Source: Lanius collurio
Lineage: Eukaryota > Chordata > Aves > Passeriformes > Laniidae
Direction of reading: 5' to 3'
Assembly: GCA_020086605.1 (NCBI GenBank)
Contig: JACBWW010000041.1
Location: forward strand, 947,109-1,011,108
Length of the DNA: 64,000 bases
Under the pieces are notes generated by a model. The model was not told where the DNA came from and searched no databases. It saw only the letters and a list, made by a program, of their open reading frames with translations. Shown one piece after another: positions 1-13,884 of this stretch; the first letter of the stretch is position 1, and each line of letters opens with the position of its first letter. The translations under genes and the position numbers were made by a program.

Positions 1-340
1 GGGAGCCGCCCGCTGCCCGCTCGGAATCCGCGGCTACCCCGGTGCTCAGGCGCCCCGTCCCCGCGGACAGCGCGGCTACACCCCTGTCCCGCCACCAGCG
101 GGACCCTTGTCACTGCCCCTGTCGCTGTCCCCCCAAGCCCCTGCCCGCTGTCCCCGGCACCGAGCGGACCCCGTGCACCCCGACACCCCCGGTCCCGCTG
201 TGCTACCGCGTCCCGGTGCCTCTCACCGCCTCCACCGCCCGTCCCGCTCCCGGTGCCCCCAGTCTCCGCGGCGCCCCCCGCCCCAGCCGCCGCTGCCGGG
301 CGCAGCCCTGGTGCCCCCCCGCGCCCCGCTGTCGGCTCAC

Positions 341-412
341 GGCGCCCAGCTCAGGCTCGTCCCCGTCGCTGCCCTCCTCGGTCTCCAGGTCGATGTCGAA
401 CACCCCCGCCAT
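341..412 (-). CDS. RPS6KB2: Ribosomal protein S6 kinase beta-2 (S6K2), exon 1 only
   Basis: Partial gene: the first coding exon gives 24 residues beginning MAGVFDIDLETEEGSDGDEP and ends at a GTGAGC donor in phase 0. The remaining exons, including the AGC kinase domain, lie beyond the left edge. FDIDL at residues 5-9 is the TOS motif by which mTORC1/Raptor recruits S6 kinases. The ETEEGS stretch resembles S6K2 rather than S6K1 (which continues DQPEDAG), and the position next to CARNS1 is the human RPS6KB2 position, so I call S6K2. S6K2 is a Ser/Thr kinase phosphorylating ribosomal protein S6 downstream of mTORC1. Bases 1-340 would be intron 1. The upstream sequence is rich in CACGCCC boxes and has two cAMP-response elements at 729-756. 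Confidence 0.85.
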
Positions 413-800
413 GACGGCGCCGTGCCGGGACCCCCGGGGACGCGCCCCGGTGGCCACGCCCCCACCAGAGACCACGCCCCAGGCTACGCCCCCGCGCCAC
501 TGCCTCGTCGGGACCCCGGGGAACCCGCGCTGGTAGCCACGCCTACAACCACGCCCCTCCCATCCGGCCACGCCCCCTCCCGCGCCCTCGTCCCCGGGGT
601 GTTCCCTGCGCTGGGGACACGGGGACCGGGGTTCCCGGGGGTGGCGAAGGGAACACGACAGAGGCAGCGCGGCCGCTCACAGCCTTTACTGGGGTCCCCG
701 GCACCGCCCCGCCCCCGCTGCGCCTCACTGACGTCAGCGGCGCCGCCGTGACGTCAGAGGAGGGGGCAGGAAGAGAGGGGGACGTCGCGCTGACCCCACG
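413..800. promoter_or_regulatory. CpG-rich promoter region upstream of RPS6KB2 with paired CRE sites
   Basis: GC-rich sequence directly upstream of the RPS6KB2 start. CCACGCCC/CCACGCCT boxes (Sp/KLF type) recur between about 450 and 590. Two perfect 8-bp TGACGTCA palindromes lie at 729-736 and 749-756, exactly 20 bp apart, around a GCGGCGCCGC core. Promoter function is inferred from position and motif content; the transcription start is not defined. Confidence 0.6.
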
Positions 801-854
801 CGGAGATCCCACTCGGGATTCCCGCTGGGCTGGAGGGCACGAGCGGGGCTGCGG

Positions 855-1680
855 GGCATTGGGGTTATTGTGGGGTCATCGGGGTTACTGTGCGGTTGTG
901 GAGGCTATGTGTTATTGTAGGGTCTCTGGTATTATTGTAGGGTCACTGGTGTTATTGTAGGGTCACTGGTGTTGTTGTAGGGTCAGGGGCACTACAGGGC
1001 CTGGGGGTTATTGGAGGGTTTCAGGCACTACGGTGGCTGTGTGTTATTGTAGGATCTCAGGCACTACAGGGGCTCTGTGTTGTTGTAGGGTCACTGGTGT
1101 TATCGTAGGGTTGTGAGGTCTGTAGGATCTGGGTGTTGTTGTAGGGTCACTGATGTTATTGTAGGGTCAGGGGCACTACAGGGGCTCTGTGTTACTGTAG
1201 GGTCTCAGGTGTTATTGTAGGATCTCGGACATTACAGGGGCTGAGCATTAGTGGTGCTACTGTAGGGTCTCCCCAGTGACAGCCCTATGTCACATGGGTT
1301 CCCCACATAAGTCTTTCCCCAGAGGGTTTTCCAAGCTGCTCCAGGGAATCCCGGGGTACTCCTTAGTAATGGTAGGGTCTCCTTGTGTAGGTCTGTTATT
1401 GTAGGATCTCCCCATGCCAGATTGTTATTGTGGGGTCTCCCATTCAAGGTATGTTGCTGTAGGGTCTCCCCACACCAGTTTGTTGCTGTGGGTTCTGCCC
1501 ATGCCGATTTGTTATTGTGGGGTCTCCCCACCTCAGTCTGTTACTGTGGGATCTCCCCTCGCCGGTGTGTTGTTGTGGGGTCTCCCCATGTTTCTTTGTC
1601 ATTATGGGGTCTCCCAGTAATTCTGTGTCATTATGGGGTCTCCCCATAATGGTTTGTTATTGTAGGGTCTCCCCATGCCA
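855..1680. repeat. Minisatellite block, about 20-bp then about 29-bp units
   Basis: From about 900 to 1230 a degenerate 20-bp unit (GTTATTGTAGGGTCACTGGT) recurs. From about 1383 to 1680 it becomes a 29-bp unit of the form GGTCTCCCCA-(N)-GTTATTGTGG, about ten copies. The shared GTTATTGTRGGGTC core suggests one array derived from the other. The block lies between CARNS1 and RPS6KB2 and has no credible coding potential: the several ORFs across it are repeat translations. Confidence 0.8.
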
Positions 1681-1899
1681 GCAGGTGCCAACACATCTCA
1701 AGCTTCACCTGCTGCTCTCATGGGGTGTCTCAGGTTCCTCAGGGTGGGTCCTAGCTGCCCCCCACCCTGGGGATGGCAAGGGGACAGCCAGGGGTCAGTG
1801 TCCCTCCTGTGTGTCCCAGGCATGCGGGTACTGCAGGGACAGGGCAGAGGGGCCAAGGGAGGGACAGGGCAGAAAGGGGGGAATGTTGGGAAGCAGGGG

Positions 1900-2440
1900 A
1901 TGGGGTGCTAGGACAGGGGGATGAGGTGCCTGGACTGGGAGAGGGGGAATCTAGGGGAAGGGGTGTCAGTGTGATGGAGGGGTGCCAGGACATGGGGGAT
2001 GTCAGGGACTGGGGTGTCAGTGTGATGGAGGGGTGCCAGGACATGGGGGATGTCAGGGACTGGGGTGTCAGAGTAGTGGGGGGAATGCCAGGAGAAGGGG
2101 TTTCAGGATGCCGGGGGATAGGGTACAAGGAGAGTGGGGGGATGCCACCCTCTACACTCCAAGGAATGGAGTGCTTTGATAGGGGAATCCCAGTGGATGG
2201 CGTGTCAGGATGCCAGGGTCTGGGCTGCCAGGGGAGTGAGGGAATGCCAGGGTATGGGATGCCAAGTTGAAGGGGAATGCCAGGCAGTGGGATGGCAGGG
2301 CAAGTGACTGGGATCCGGGGCGGTACGGGGGTGCCAGGGGATGGTGTGCCACACCACAGCAGGCCAGGGTGCCAGGGGGAAGCCAGGGAGGGGCGGCGGG
2401 GCGGCGGGAGGGGGTGCCGGGGGCTGCCGGGGCACCCATT
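1900..2440. repeat. Degenerate tandem repeat downstream of CARNS1
   Basis: Short GGGGTGTCAGGATGCCAGGG-like units recur throughout. They include a nearly exact tandem copy of a unit of about 50 bp between roughly 1962 and 2060 (GTGATGGAGGGGTGCCAGGA and its continuation). The block lies in the probable 3' UTR or flank of CARNS1 on the minus strand. I found no clear AATAAA on that strand here. Confidence 0.7.
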
Positions 2441-2469
2441 CCCCCCTTCTCCCCGCTGCCTGCCCGGCG

Positions 2470-5400
2470 CTATTTGAAGTGGGACAAGAAATGCTCCACG
2501 GGATATCTCGGGGAGTCGATGCCCAGCCCCTGACAGAGCCCCAGCAGGCGCCCGCAGGCCTCGGCCAGCGTGGCCCCGGCGCACGCCACGCTCAGCAGCG
2601 GCTCCTCGTACTCGCCGGCCCCCTCGGGCTCCTCGAAGAGCCGGTTGAGGCGGACGAGCCCGCGGCCGTGCAGCTCCCTCAGAGCCTCCATGCCCCTGCC
2701 GCCCGCCAGCGTCTCGCCGTGCTCCGACCCCAGGCACATCACCCCGGCCAGGTGCGTGCGGGGCGCGGGCCGAGCGGGCAGCACCGGCGGCACGCCCAGC
2801 GCCACCAGCACGGCGGCCAGCAGCAGGTCGGGGCCGTAGACCTCGCGGATCCAGTCGCGCAGGTAGAAGCCCCCCATGCGGGGGTTGATCTCCAGCAGGC
2901 GCGGCCCCGCCGGCCCCAGCTTGAGCTCCACGTTGAAGACGCCGTCGCGCAGCCCGCACGCCCGGCAGCATTCCAGCGCCGCCCGCACCAGCTGCGCCTG
3001 CCGGTCGGCGGGCAGGCAGGAGGGCAGGCAGGCCGCCGTCTCCAGGAAGGCGGGGACACGCGTGGGGCCGTTGTCCGACACCCATGCGCCCAGCAGCCGC
3101 CCCTCGAAGACCACCAGGTCCACGTCGTGCTCGGTGCCCGGCACGTACTCCATGAGCAGCATGGCGTTGCCCCAGCCCAGCCCGATGCCCGGGTGGTCGG
3201 CGTCGTCGCGGAGATCCCTCCAGAGCCGGGCGGCGTGAGCGTGGCACTGCTCGGCGTTCTCCACCAGCCGCACGCCCACGCCGCCCGCACCGAACTCCAG
3301 CTTGGCCACGGCGGGGAAGGGCACGGCGCCCGCCGCCCGCTCCACGTCGCCGTGGCTCTGCAGGCGGCGGCAGGGCACGGCGAAGGCGGCGGGCGGGGGG
3401 CGGCCGCGGCGGCAGCGCTGCAGGTGCCGGTGCGTGCGGCTCTTCTGCTTGGCCACCCGGACGGCGGCGGGCGCGGGGCCGCGGAGCCCCAGGCCCTGGC
3501 ACACCAGGGCCGCCAGCACCACGCAGTCGTCCCAGTAGGAGAGACAGGCGTGGGGCCGCAGCCCCCGGGAGCGCAGCAGCTCCAGCACCCGCTCCGCGTG
3601 CTCCTCGTCCCGCCGGTGCTCCCGGCTGTCGTAGGGCAGGAAGGTCTGCACCAGCTCCGCCGCGAAGTGCTCCGGGTCCGACTCCACCAGGTGGATCTGC
3701 GGCCCGGGAGAGGCGTCACTGGGGGTCAGCCAGCCCTGGCACGGTGGCTCTGCCAACCCGCACCGCCCTGAGCCCGCTGGCGGCCCGAGCTCCTCACCTT
3801 CAGCCCGTAGTCACGGGCCGCCTCCCACACGAAGCTCTTGCTGACGCCCCCGGCCCCGATGAGCAGGATGTCCTTGCCCTCGACCAGGTGACACTGTGCC
3901 CGGTGCAGCATGGCCTCGGCCAGCAGCCGCGGCAGCTCCCCGTGGGGCTCACCCACGCCGCGCCCCATGGCCTCGGCCAGCATGCAGGTCTCCATGCACC
4001 GCTGGCTGTTGGTGGCCAGGGCCACCAGCTCCAGCGTGTCATCCACGCTCGCCAGCAGGAAGTCCACGCCTGGTGACGGTGACACTGGGCTCAGCACTGC
4101 GGGATGACCCCCGGCACCGGTGGTGTCCCCCATGCCGTGCTCACCAAGGATGTCGGTGTGGGCACGGGTGCCACCACGCTGCTGTGGGCTCAGCTCGGCC
4201 TCAGTGGCCAGGAAAGCGGCCATGGCAGCCTCGGTGGCCTCCCGCAGCCGTGTCGCCAGGGCCTGCCGCTGGCTGGGGGCCACCACTCCCCACTGCTGTA
4301 GGCTGGAGTCCAGGCCCTGGGGCAGCGCCACGCCGTGACGCACCGGGCTCTCCGCGCGTCCCATGGCGCAGGCCACCTGCAGGGACACCCACGTGGGTAG
4401 GGGCACATCGGCTGCCACCGGCGTATGGGGACGTTGGCTGCCAACCCATAGCCTGGGGCACATGGACATGGGGGTGACACGTTCACGCAAGGCATGGGAC
4501 GTGGATGGCCACCAAGCTTAGGTACACCCAGGACCACCAGGGCATGGGGACGTGGATGGTCACATAGGGCATGGCACACAGATTACCACAGCCTGGGGAC
4601 ACAGACTGCCACCATGGCTTGAAGATATACAGGGCCACCAGGACATGGGGACAAGGACAGCCATCATAGGTTGGGGACACACAGAGCCACCAGAGTGTGG
4701 GGACATGCCGTACCTGGCAGAACTGGGGCCGGTCTCCCCAGGACCTGCAGACGAGGGTGCAGATGCGCAGGGCCATGGGCAGCCGCGGGGCTGGGCTGCC
4801 TGGGGGGCAAGGGACAGGGCAGGCACGGCCGCCACACAGGGACAGGGTGGCCCTGCCCGACCCCCCCTTCCTCTGGGGGCTTTTGGGACTCCCCTGGCAC
4901 TGTAGTGGCTACTGTCACCTCCAGCCCCACAGGACTGTCAGGAGTCAAAGGGGATCACCCCAACACCCTACCCTGCCCCAGGGGACTGTGGGGGTCTAGG
5001 GTGACTTTCCCCCCACCACAGGGGACCATGGGGGTCCAGGGTGACCTTCTCCACCCCCTCCCCATGGGTCTGGGGGGGTCCAAGTTGACAAACTGTCCCC
5101 CAACCCTAACCCAGGGCTCTGTGGGCATCCAGGGTGACCCTCATGCCCTCCCCCAGGACCCCAGTAGTTTGGGCACCCCAATGGCCCCCCAGCCACCCAC
5201 CCCAGGGGACAGACACATGGCTGGCACAGCTGCAGGGACCCGTGGGACCCGGGGGACTCTTCCCCCCCTCCCAGGGTGGTGGGCGCCCGAGGGCGGGGGC
5301 CTTACGTGGGGGGGGCACGGGCAGGTGGGCGGTGGGCACCATGGCCTCCAGCAGGACGCTGTCCTCCTCCGTCAGCCCCCGGAGCCGGGCACCCACCGCC

Positions 5401-7515
5401 TGCGCCACCGCCGCCCCCTCCTCCTTCCTGTGGGTGCTGCGGGTGCCTGTCCCCCGCCACCGCCACCCCGCCGGCCGCACCACCACCTGCGTGCACCTCC
5501 GTGTCACCCCGTACCGCCTGGTGCCACCCCAAGAGCCACCCCGCCACCTGCGTGCAGCCCCCATGTCACCCTGTGCCGCCCCATCACCTGCATGCACCCC
5601 TGTCACCCCGTGCTCCCGCAGTGCCACCCCATGGGGGCGTCTCCATGCCCCCCAGTCCCACCCAGTGCCACCAACACCACCCACCCCTGCCATGCCTACC
5701 TGGCCGTAGGGCTCCATGGCGGTGCCCCCCAGGAAGGCGCCCACTTCCTCCTGCACCAGGCTCTGCTGGCCCTGGGGATCCTCCAGCCGCACCAGCCTCA
5801 CCCCAGGGGCAGCGGGCTCGGCGGGCAGGTCCCCCCTGGCCCCCAGGACAAAGGCCAGGGTGGGGGGCACGGGCAGGTTGGCACGAGCCGCCAGCACCCA
5901 GCGGGTGACCAGCGGGTCCTCGAGCCGGTGGGCGAGCGGGACCGAGCCCCCCGTGGGGCAGTCGAGGTCACGGGCCAGCTCGCCCACCCAGCCGCCCTCG
6001 GGGTCCCTCGGCGCCAAGGTGCCCGTCACGTAGTTAGCGCGGCGGTGGGGCACGAAGGTCTCCAGGGCGCTGTGCCCCCCCGCCTTGAAGGAGATGCCCC
6101 GGGAAAGCAGCAGGGACCAGGCTCCCGGTGAGGTCTGCGATGGCACCCGGCTGGCCCAGGTTGGGGACAGACACAGCACCATGGCACCTGCGGGTGGGCA
6201 GCAGGGTGCACGGTGGGTACCCCACACCCCCTGCCCCAAACTGCCCCCCATGGGAGTGGTGCTGCGGGGGGAGGATTTGCTGCTGAACTGGTGGTTACTG
6301 GGATTAATGGGACACGGGGCTGGTGCCGCCGTCCTCCCCTGCCTCAGTTTCCCTCACAGTCCCGGCCGGCCAGCACAGGCGGGTGTGGGGACCCCTGCTG
6401 TTGGCTCAGGGGTGTCTCATGCGGGGTGGAGACAAGGCGACCGCACCCACCTGGGCAGCGGGTGCCACCCTCCAGCAGGACCGGCAGGAAGGCGGTGGGG
6501 GAGCCGAGGATGCAAACGGTCATGTCCAGCGGGCCAAATCCTGCCAGGAAGGGAAGGGAAGGGTTAACAGCCCCGGAGTGGGGACCCTGCTGTCACCCTG
6601 TCCCCGGCACCTCAGTGTGGCAGGGAGACCCCAAATCCCCCGTGTCCCTAGCTTGGCACTGTATCCCCATCGCCACCCTTGTCCCTGCCACCCTCCTATC
6701 CCAGCGTGGCACTGCACCCACAGCACTGTCTCTGCCACCCCTGTGTCCCCAGCCTGGCACCATGCCCCCCATCGCAATCCCAGTCCCTGCCACCCTCGTG
6801 TCCCAGCCTGGCACCGTGCCCCCCGTGTCCCCCACCCGTGCGGGGCTCGGCGGAGCAGTCCAGCGTGGGGGGCAGCCCCTCCTGGCTCAGGGCGCTCTGG
6901 AGCCGCTCATAGGCGTGGGTGGCACACTCGGGGTCCCCGCTGTCCCCAGGCACTTCGCCATCCGGGGCCTCGTCCTCCAGCCAGCCCGGGCACAGCGCCT
7001 CGGGCCCTGCCCACTCCTGCTCCTCCGAGCTGGGCACCCGCTCCGGGCTCGGCTGGGCCGTGGAGAGCTGCGGGAGCAGGGACAGGGCTGGCACGGGGCT
7101 GGCAAGGGGGTAAGGGGGTACTACAGGGCTAGCTTGGGGTTAAGGGGCTGGCACGGGGGATTCCATGTGGGCAGATACGGGGTGGGCATGGGGACATGGG
7201 GCGCACACGAAGGAGCTGGCACAGGACAGGGGGGCGCCGGGCGCCGCCGCCCACCCATGGGGTGGGGGCGTCAGGGTGCTGGGGGGCTGCGAGCGCCGGG
7301 CACGGCGCCACGGCCTCGGGGACAGCGGGACAGTGCCAGCCGCCGGGGCCGCCAGCTCCCGGACAAAGCATCCCCTTGTCCCTGCGGGGTCACGCGGCGG
7401 GTGGGCACAGCACGCCACACTGCCCGCTGCCCCGCGCCAGTGCCCGGCACCGCCGGGATCCCGGGATGGGGCACCCACCTCCGCCCGGACCCCCCACCCG
7501 GGGGCCACTCACCAT
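2470..7515 (-). CDS. CARNS1: Carnosine synthase 1 (ATP-grasp ligase)
   Basis: The enzyme joins beta-alanine (or GABA) to L-histidine using ATP, giving carnosine or homocarnosine in muscle and brain cytosol. Coding exons in transcript order: 7513-7515 (ATG only), 6836-7067, 6451-6540, 5700-6187, 5306-5486, 4714-4799, 4145-4376, 3798-4069, 2470-3696. All splices are GT/AG and phases agree; my sum is 936 aa, near the long vertebrate form. The N-terminal half carries MTVCILGSPTAFLPVLLEGG and MVLCLSPTWASRVPSQTSPG, which match the family. The last exon holds the ATP-grasp core, with MLLMEYVPGTEHDVDLVV and the metal-binding LLEINPRMGG. The initiator ATG is the final codon of a 19-nt exon (7513-7531). 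The order CARNS1 then RPS6KB2 on one strand matches human. Confidence 0.93.
4380..5260. repeat. Minisatellites inside CARNS1 introns
   Basis: The intron between exons 4145-4376 and 4714-4799 is filled with a degenerate unit of about 45-50 bp containing GGGGACRTGGATGGCCACCA. The intron between 4799 and 5306 has a GGGGGTCCAGGGTGAC unit at about 4950-5160. A third array (CCCAGCCTGGCACYRTGCCC) lies at about 6640-6830 between two further exons. All are GC-rich, imperfect and noncoding. Confidence 0.65.
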
Positions 7516-8336
7516 CCTGGTGACAGGGGGGCTGCAAGAGAAGGACAGGCAGAGTCAGCGCGGTCCCCTGGGCACCTGCCACCCCTCCCCGGCCACCCCC
7601 GGCCAGGGCTGGGAGCCTCAATCCCAGCTCCCATGGGGGACCCGTCCTACAGCACCCACCAGAGCCTGGCACACTTCCTGGAGCACACCTCGGTGCCAAC
7701 TCCAGTGTCCTCATGTTGTCCCCTCCGTGCTAGTCCCAGTGTCCCCAGACTGACCCCTCGGTGCCAGTCCCTGTAGCCTCAGCTTGTCCCCTCATTGACA
7801 GCTCTGGTGGCCCCCAGATTGACCCCTTGGTGCCAGTCACGATGGCCTCAGGGTGTCCCCACTGTGCCAGCCCCGGCGGCGCTGGTACCTCCGGCTTAGT
7901 GTAATCCCGTGCCAGCTCCGCACAGCCGGGGGCACTTCCCCATCCCGGGGGTGCCAAGGTGCCCTGGGGGCGCAGACCCAGGGACAGGGGTGTCCCCACC
8001 CCCCCCGGGTGCCCTCGCTCCCAGCAGGTGCCCGGCACAGCTGGGTGGACAGAGGGAAACTGAGGCACGGAGCTGAGCGGTGCCCGATGGCTGCCAGGGC
8101 GTCCCCAAGGTGTCAGGGTGGGTGTCCCCAAGCCTGGCACCCGGTGACAGGGTTAGGGGACACACGGCTCGGTGGCATGGCACAAGGACCCCCCCAAAAC
8201 CCAGCCACGGGGGTCCCTCAAAGTCCGCGCCCCACCCCCCCCTTCCCCCAGCCTGGGGACCACCCTGTCCCACTCCATCCCCTGCTGGGAGGTGATCCTG
8301 CTGTCCCCAAGCTGGGACAGCTGTGTCGCCCGGTAC

Positions 8337-8430
8337 CTTGGGGTGGGAGCCGTGGCCTGAGAGCGCGCAGGGGACGAGGGCTCGGGGACGGCCTGGCACA
8401 GGGGACACGGGCCGCTCTGGCCTTTAAACC
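8337..8430 (-). promoter_or_regulatory. Possible CARNS1 core promoter and 5' UTR exon
   Basis: On the minus strand a TATA-like TTTAAA (8423-8428) is followed about 85 bp downstream by CCCCAAG/GTACCG, a good donor at 8337. That is the arrangement of a short noncoding first exon that could splice to 7531. This is inference only; no transcript evidence is available. Confidence 0.35.
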
Positions 8431-8759
8431 CCCCCCCGCGCCACCCCGGGGTGCCAACCCCCGGCCCCGTGCCCCGGATTAGGCGACACAGAGCCCCATT
8501 GTCCCCTCTGCCACCTCGCGCCAGGCGCTGGCACCCCTGTTCGTGTCCCTGTCCCCGTCACCAGCGAGAGACACGCTGCCGCAGAGGGACGCGGGGGGTG
8601 GCTCAGCCTGGCGGAGTGTTCCTGTCCCCCCTGTCCTGCGCACCCAAGGATGGGCACGCCCATCGTCCCCCCTGCTCCTCCCCGCCCTGTCCCCCTGTCC
8701 CCAGCGTGGCGGAGCTGCCAGCCCGCACGTCCCCCGGCTTAGTTCCAGCTGCCCGCGGC

Positions 8760-9310
8760 GTCACTGTCACTGTCACCGTCACCGCCACCGGCAGGCACGG
8801 GGCCACCAGCGCGGCTGCCGCGCCGCAGGGTCCTGCACGCGCTGTCACCCTCTCCCCGTCATCCGCACCATCCCCTGCACCCTGCCCCCGTCATTTGTCA
8901 CCCGAACCGCCACATGCACCCTGTCACCCACAGCCCATCACACACCGCAACCTGCACCTTCATCAGCATCCTGTCGCCTGCGCCTGTCACCCAAATCCTG
9001 TCACTCACATGGTCACCCAGCTGTCACCCAAACTCTGTCACCCACACCGTCACCCACACTGTGGCACCTGCACCAGCACCGGCACCCCGTCACCTGCACT
9101 GTCACCTGCACTGTCACCCACACCTTGTCACGCGCATCACCTACCCGTCACCCGTACCCTGTCACCCGTACCCTGCCACCCACACTGTCACTCAGACCCC
9201 ATAACCTGCACCATGCCGCTGCACTGCCGCTTGCCCCCTGCCCCCCACACCGTGTCACGCACATCGTCACCCACCTGTCACCTGCACCCTGTCACAAGTA
9301 TGCACACACC
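8760..9310. repeat. TGTCACC-type minisatellite
   Basis: Dense imperfect copies of CACCCTGTCACCYRCAC-like units run from the TCACTGTCACTGTCACCGTC stretch near 8760 to about 9310. Unit length drifts between about 10 and 25 bp. The long ORFs across it are translations of the repeat and show no domain. Confidence 0.75.
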
Positions 9311-9419
9311 CCCTGACCCCCATCCCGCTGCTTCCGCCCCCCCTCGGCACCAGCACCCCCCAAATACACCCACATCACCCCCACTGCTGCCAGCACCCAC
9401 CGGCGGTGCCGGTGCTGGC

Positions 9420-9760
9420 GTCTGTCGGTGTCGGTCTGTCCTGGTGTTGCCACCCCCGGTAGCGGCTCTGCCCGCTCCGGTCCTGGCGGTGTCGGGGTCT
9501 GTCGGGGTTGGTCCCGATGCTGTCACGTCCCCAGCAGCGGCTCTGCCCGCTCCGGTCCCGGCGATGTCGGGGTCTGTCGGGGTCTGTCGGGGTCTGTCGG
9601 GGTCTGTCGGGGTTGGTCCCGGTGCTGTCGCGTCCCCAGCAGTGGCTCTGTCTGCTCCGGTCCCGTCAGTGTCGGGGTCTGTCGGGGTCTGTCGGGGTCG
9701 GTCCCGGTGCTGTCGCGTCCCCAGCAGCGTCTCTGCCCGCTCCGGTCCCGGCGGTGGCGG
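9420..9760. repeat. Nested minisatellite (about 75-105 bp unit with 10-bp subrepeat)
   Basis: Three to four higher-order units each run from CCCGCTCCGGTCC to CCCAGCAGCGGCTCTG. Inside each is a variable number of the 10-bp subrepeat TCTGTCGGGG: one to two copies in the first, about four in the second, two to three in the third. Copy-number change of the subrepeat explains the differing unit lengths. Confidence 0.8.
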
Positions 9761-10150
9761 CGGCGCCGTGTCCTGCCCGGGCGGGGCGGGGCGGGGCGGG
9801 ACCGGGGACACCGGGGAACCGGGACAGCGAAGGAGGTGGCAGGACAAAGGGGGCAGCGGGGGCGACGGTGGCGGGGCCGGGTGCCACCGCGGGGAGATGG
9901 AGACAAAGGACTGGGATAGGGAGCGGGACGAGGGACGGGGACCGGGACAGGGGTAGGGGACAAGTGACCGGGGGCAAGGACGGGGCCAGTCCGGGGTCAC
10001 CCGAGGCCAGGTGTAAAACTGACACCGCAGAGCAGAAATGTCAGGGCAGGCCCCGGGAGCTATTCCCGACCTCCCCGCACGACATGGAATGGGACACAGG
10101 GAATGGCATAGCGAGGCACGGCGTGGCACACAGGGAGTGGCACACTGGGA

Positions 10151-10260
10151 ATGGCATAGCATGGCATGGCATGGCATGGCATGGCATGGCATGGCGTGGC
10201 GTGGCGTGGCGTGGCGTGGCGTGGCGTGGCGTGGCGTGGCGTGGCGTGGCGTGGCGTGGC
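10151..10260. repeat. Pentanucleotide array (ATGGC)n then (GTGGC)13
   Basis: Nine ATGGC copies (one mutated to ATAGC) at 10151-10195 are followed without interruption by thirteen perfect GTGGC copies to 10260. A 5-bp period leaves all frames open, which explains the overlapping ORFs called here on both strands. Confidence 0.95.
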
Positions 10261-11040
10261 ACAGCCAGTGTGCACAGGGGACAGGCATGACCCCATCCTG
10301 GACACTACCACCCTCCACGAGCGATGGCACAAACGTGTAACCCTCCCCCGTGTCCCCAGTGTGTGCCCGCCTTCGGGGTGCCCCGGGGACCCCAGGGTGA
10401 CAACAGTCTCCCCGCAACCGCCTGCTGCTGCTCCCAGCGGTGTCCCCAGAGTCCCCGGCTGGGGATATCCCTGGGCTCTGCCAGGCATCCTGTCCCCTCG
10501 TGTCCTCCCGCGTCCCCAGACTGTCACGATGCCCCCAGGATCGGGATATGAATCCCCCCTTCCCCCGTGTCCCCTCCTGTCCCCTCCCAGTCCCAGGAAC
10601 TCCTGTCTTTACTGAGGCTGTTCCCCACCCTCTCCCACCCTGCCCAGGCCCAGGATATGAGTCCCTTTGGTCCCTCATGTCCCCTTTCTGGGCTCTACTC
10701 CTTGCCTGGCATGTCTTCCTGCCCAGGTTATTCTCTTGCCCGGGATGTCCCCCTTACCAGGATGTCCCATTTCACGGGACGTCCCCCTTCCCGGGAAGTC
10801 CTCCTTTCCACGGAAGTCCCTCTGCCCTAGGTGTCCCCTTGCCCGGGATGTCCCCTTTTCCGGGCGGTTTCCTTTTCCAAGCATGTCGTTCTGCCCGGGA
10901 TGTCCCTCTGCTCGGGCTGTCACCTTTCCCGGGGTGTTCCCCTTCCCGGAATGCCCCGCAGCCGGCATGTCCCCTCTCCACGGGTATCCTCCTGTCTCTG
11001 TGACACTGCCGTGACTTCTCGCCATGCTGTTCCTGTTTCC

Positions 11041-13584
<2,544 letters not shown>

Positions 13585-13663
13585 ACTGGGAGCCGCCCAT
13601 GGGCTGCCCATGGCTCCCACCTCCCCACCCCAGCATCAGGTCGCTTTTCTTTCGACTCGTTTT

Positions 13664-13669
13664 TTTATT
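13664..13669 (-). terminator. Likely RAD9A poly(A) signal inside the PPP1CA 3' UTR
   Basis: Plus-strand TTTATT reads AATAAA on the minus strand, about 215 bp beyond the RAD9A stop codon. If used, the two convergent transcripts overlap. Confidence 0.55.
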
Positions 13670-13806
13670 TGTAGGATCCTGCCCCCCCCCGCCACGCTCC
13701 ACCAAAGCAAATCCAGGCCCAGGGCAGGGAGTGCTGGGGTAAGGGGGAAGCCCAGAGCCCAGCCCTGGGGTGGCAGCGGAGGGGGGGGCAGGAGGATTTT
13801 TTGAGG

Positions 13807-13812
13807 AATAAA
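13807..13812 (+). terminator. PPP1CA poly(A) signal
   Basis: Canonical AATAAA 223 bp after the PPP1CA stop codon, 73 bp before the RAD9A stop codon on the opposite strand. Confidence 0.8.
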
Positions 13813-13884
13813 CTTGTAATGGGTCACTGGGGGGTGCCTGTCCTGGTGGTTGGATGGATGCTGGGGGTGGCAGTGACTCGGGGC

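Larger units (their letters stand above)
7516..11040. other. Repeat-rich intergenic interval between CARNS1 and PPP1CA, no gene recognised
   Basis: Apart from the possible CARNS1 first exon near 8337-8430, I see no gene. The interval is dominated by tandem arrays, listed separately at 8760-9310, 9420-9760 and 10151-10260, plus a CCCGGGATGTCCCCTT-type degenerate repeat at about 10540-10990. Mammals have TBC1D10C at this position; no TBC-domain exon is visible on either strand. Confidence 0.6.

Noticed and set aside
341..412. RPS6KB1 as the identity of the first exon
   Set aside because: MAGVFDIDL is shared with S6K1, but the following ETEEGSDGDEPEL is S6K2-like and the CARNS1 neighbour fits RPS6KB2.
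1751..3502. 583-aa minus-strand ORF
   Set aside because: It is the wrong frame over CARNS1's last exon, joined to the downstream minisatellite; the correct frame matches carnosine synthase.
9278..10678. 466-aa minus-strand ORF
   Set aside because: Translation of the nested minisatellite and the 5-bp array ([12 protein letters not shown]); periods not disturbing the frame keep it open.
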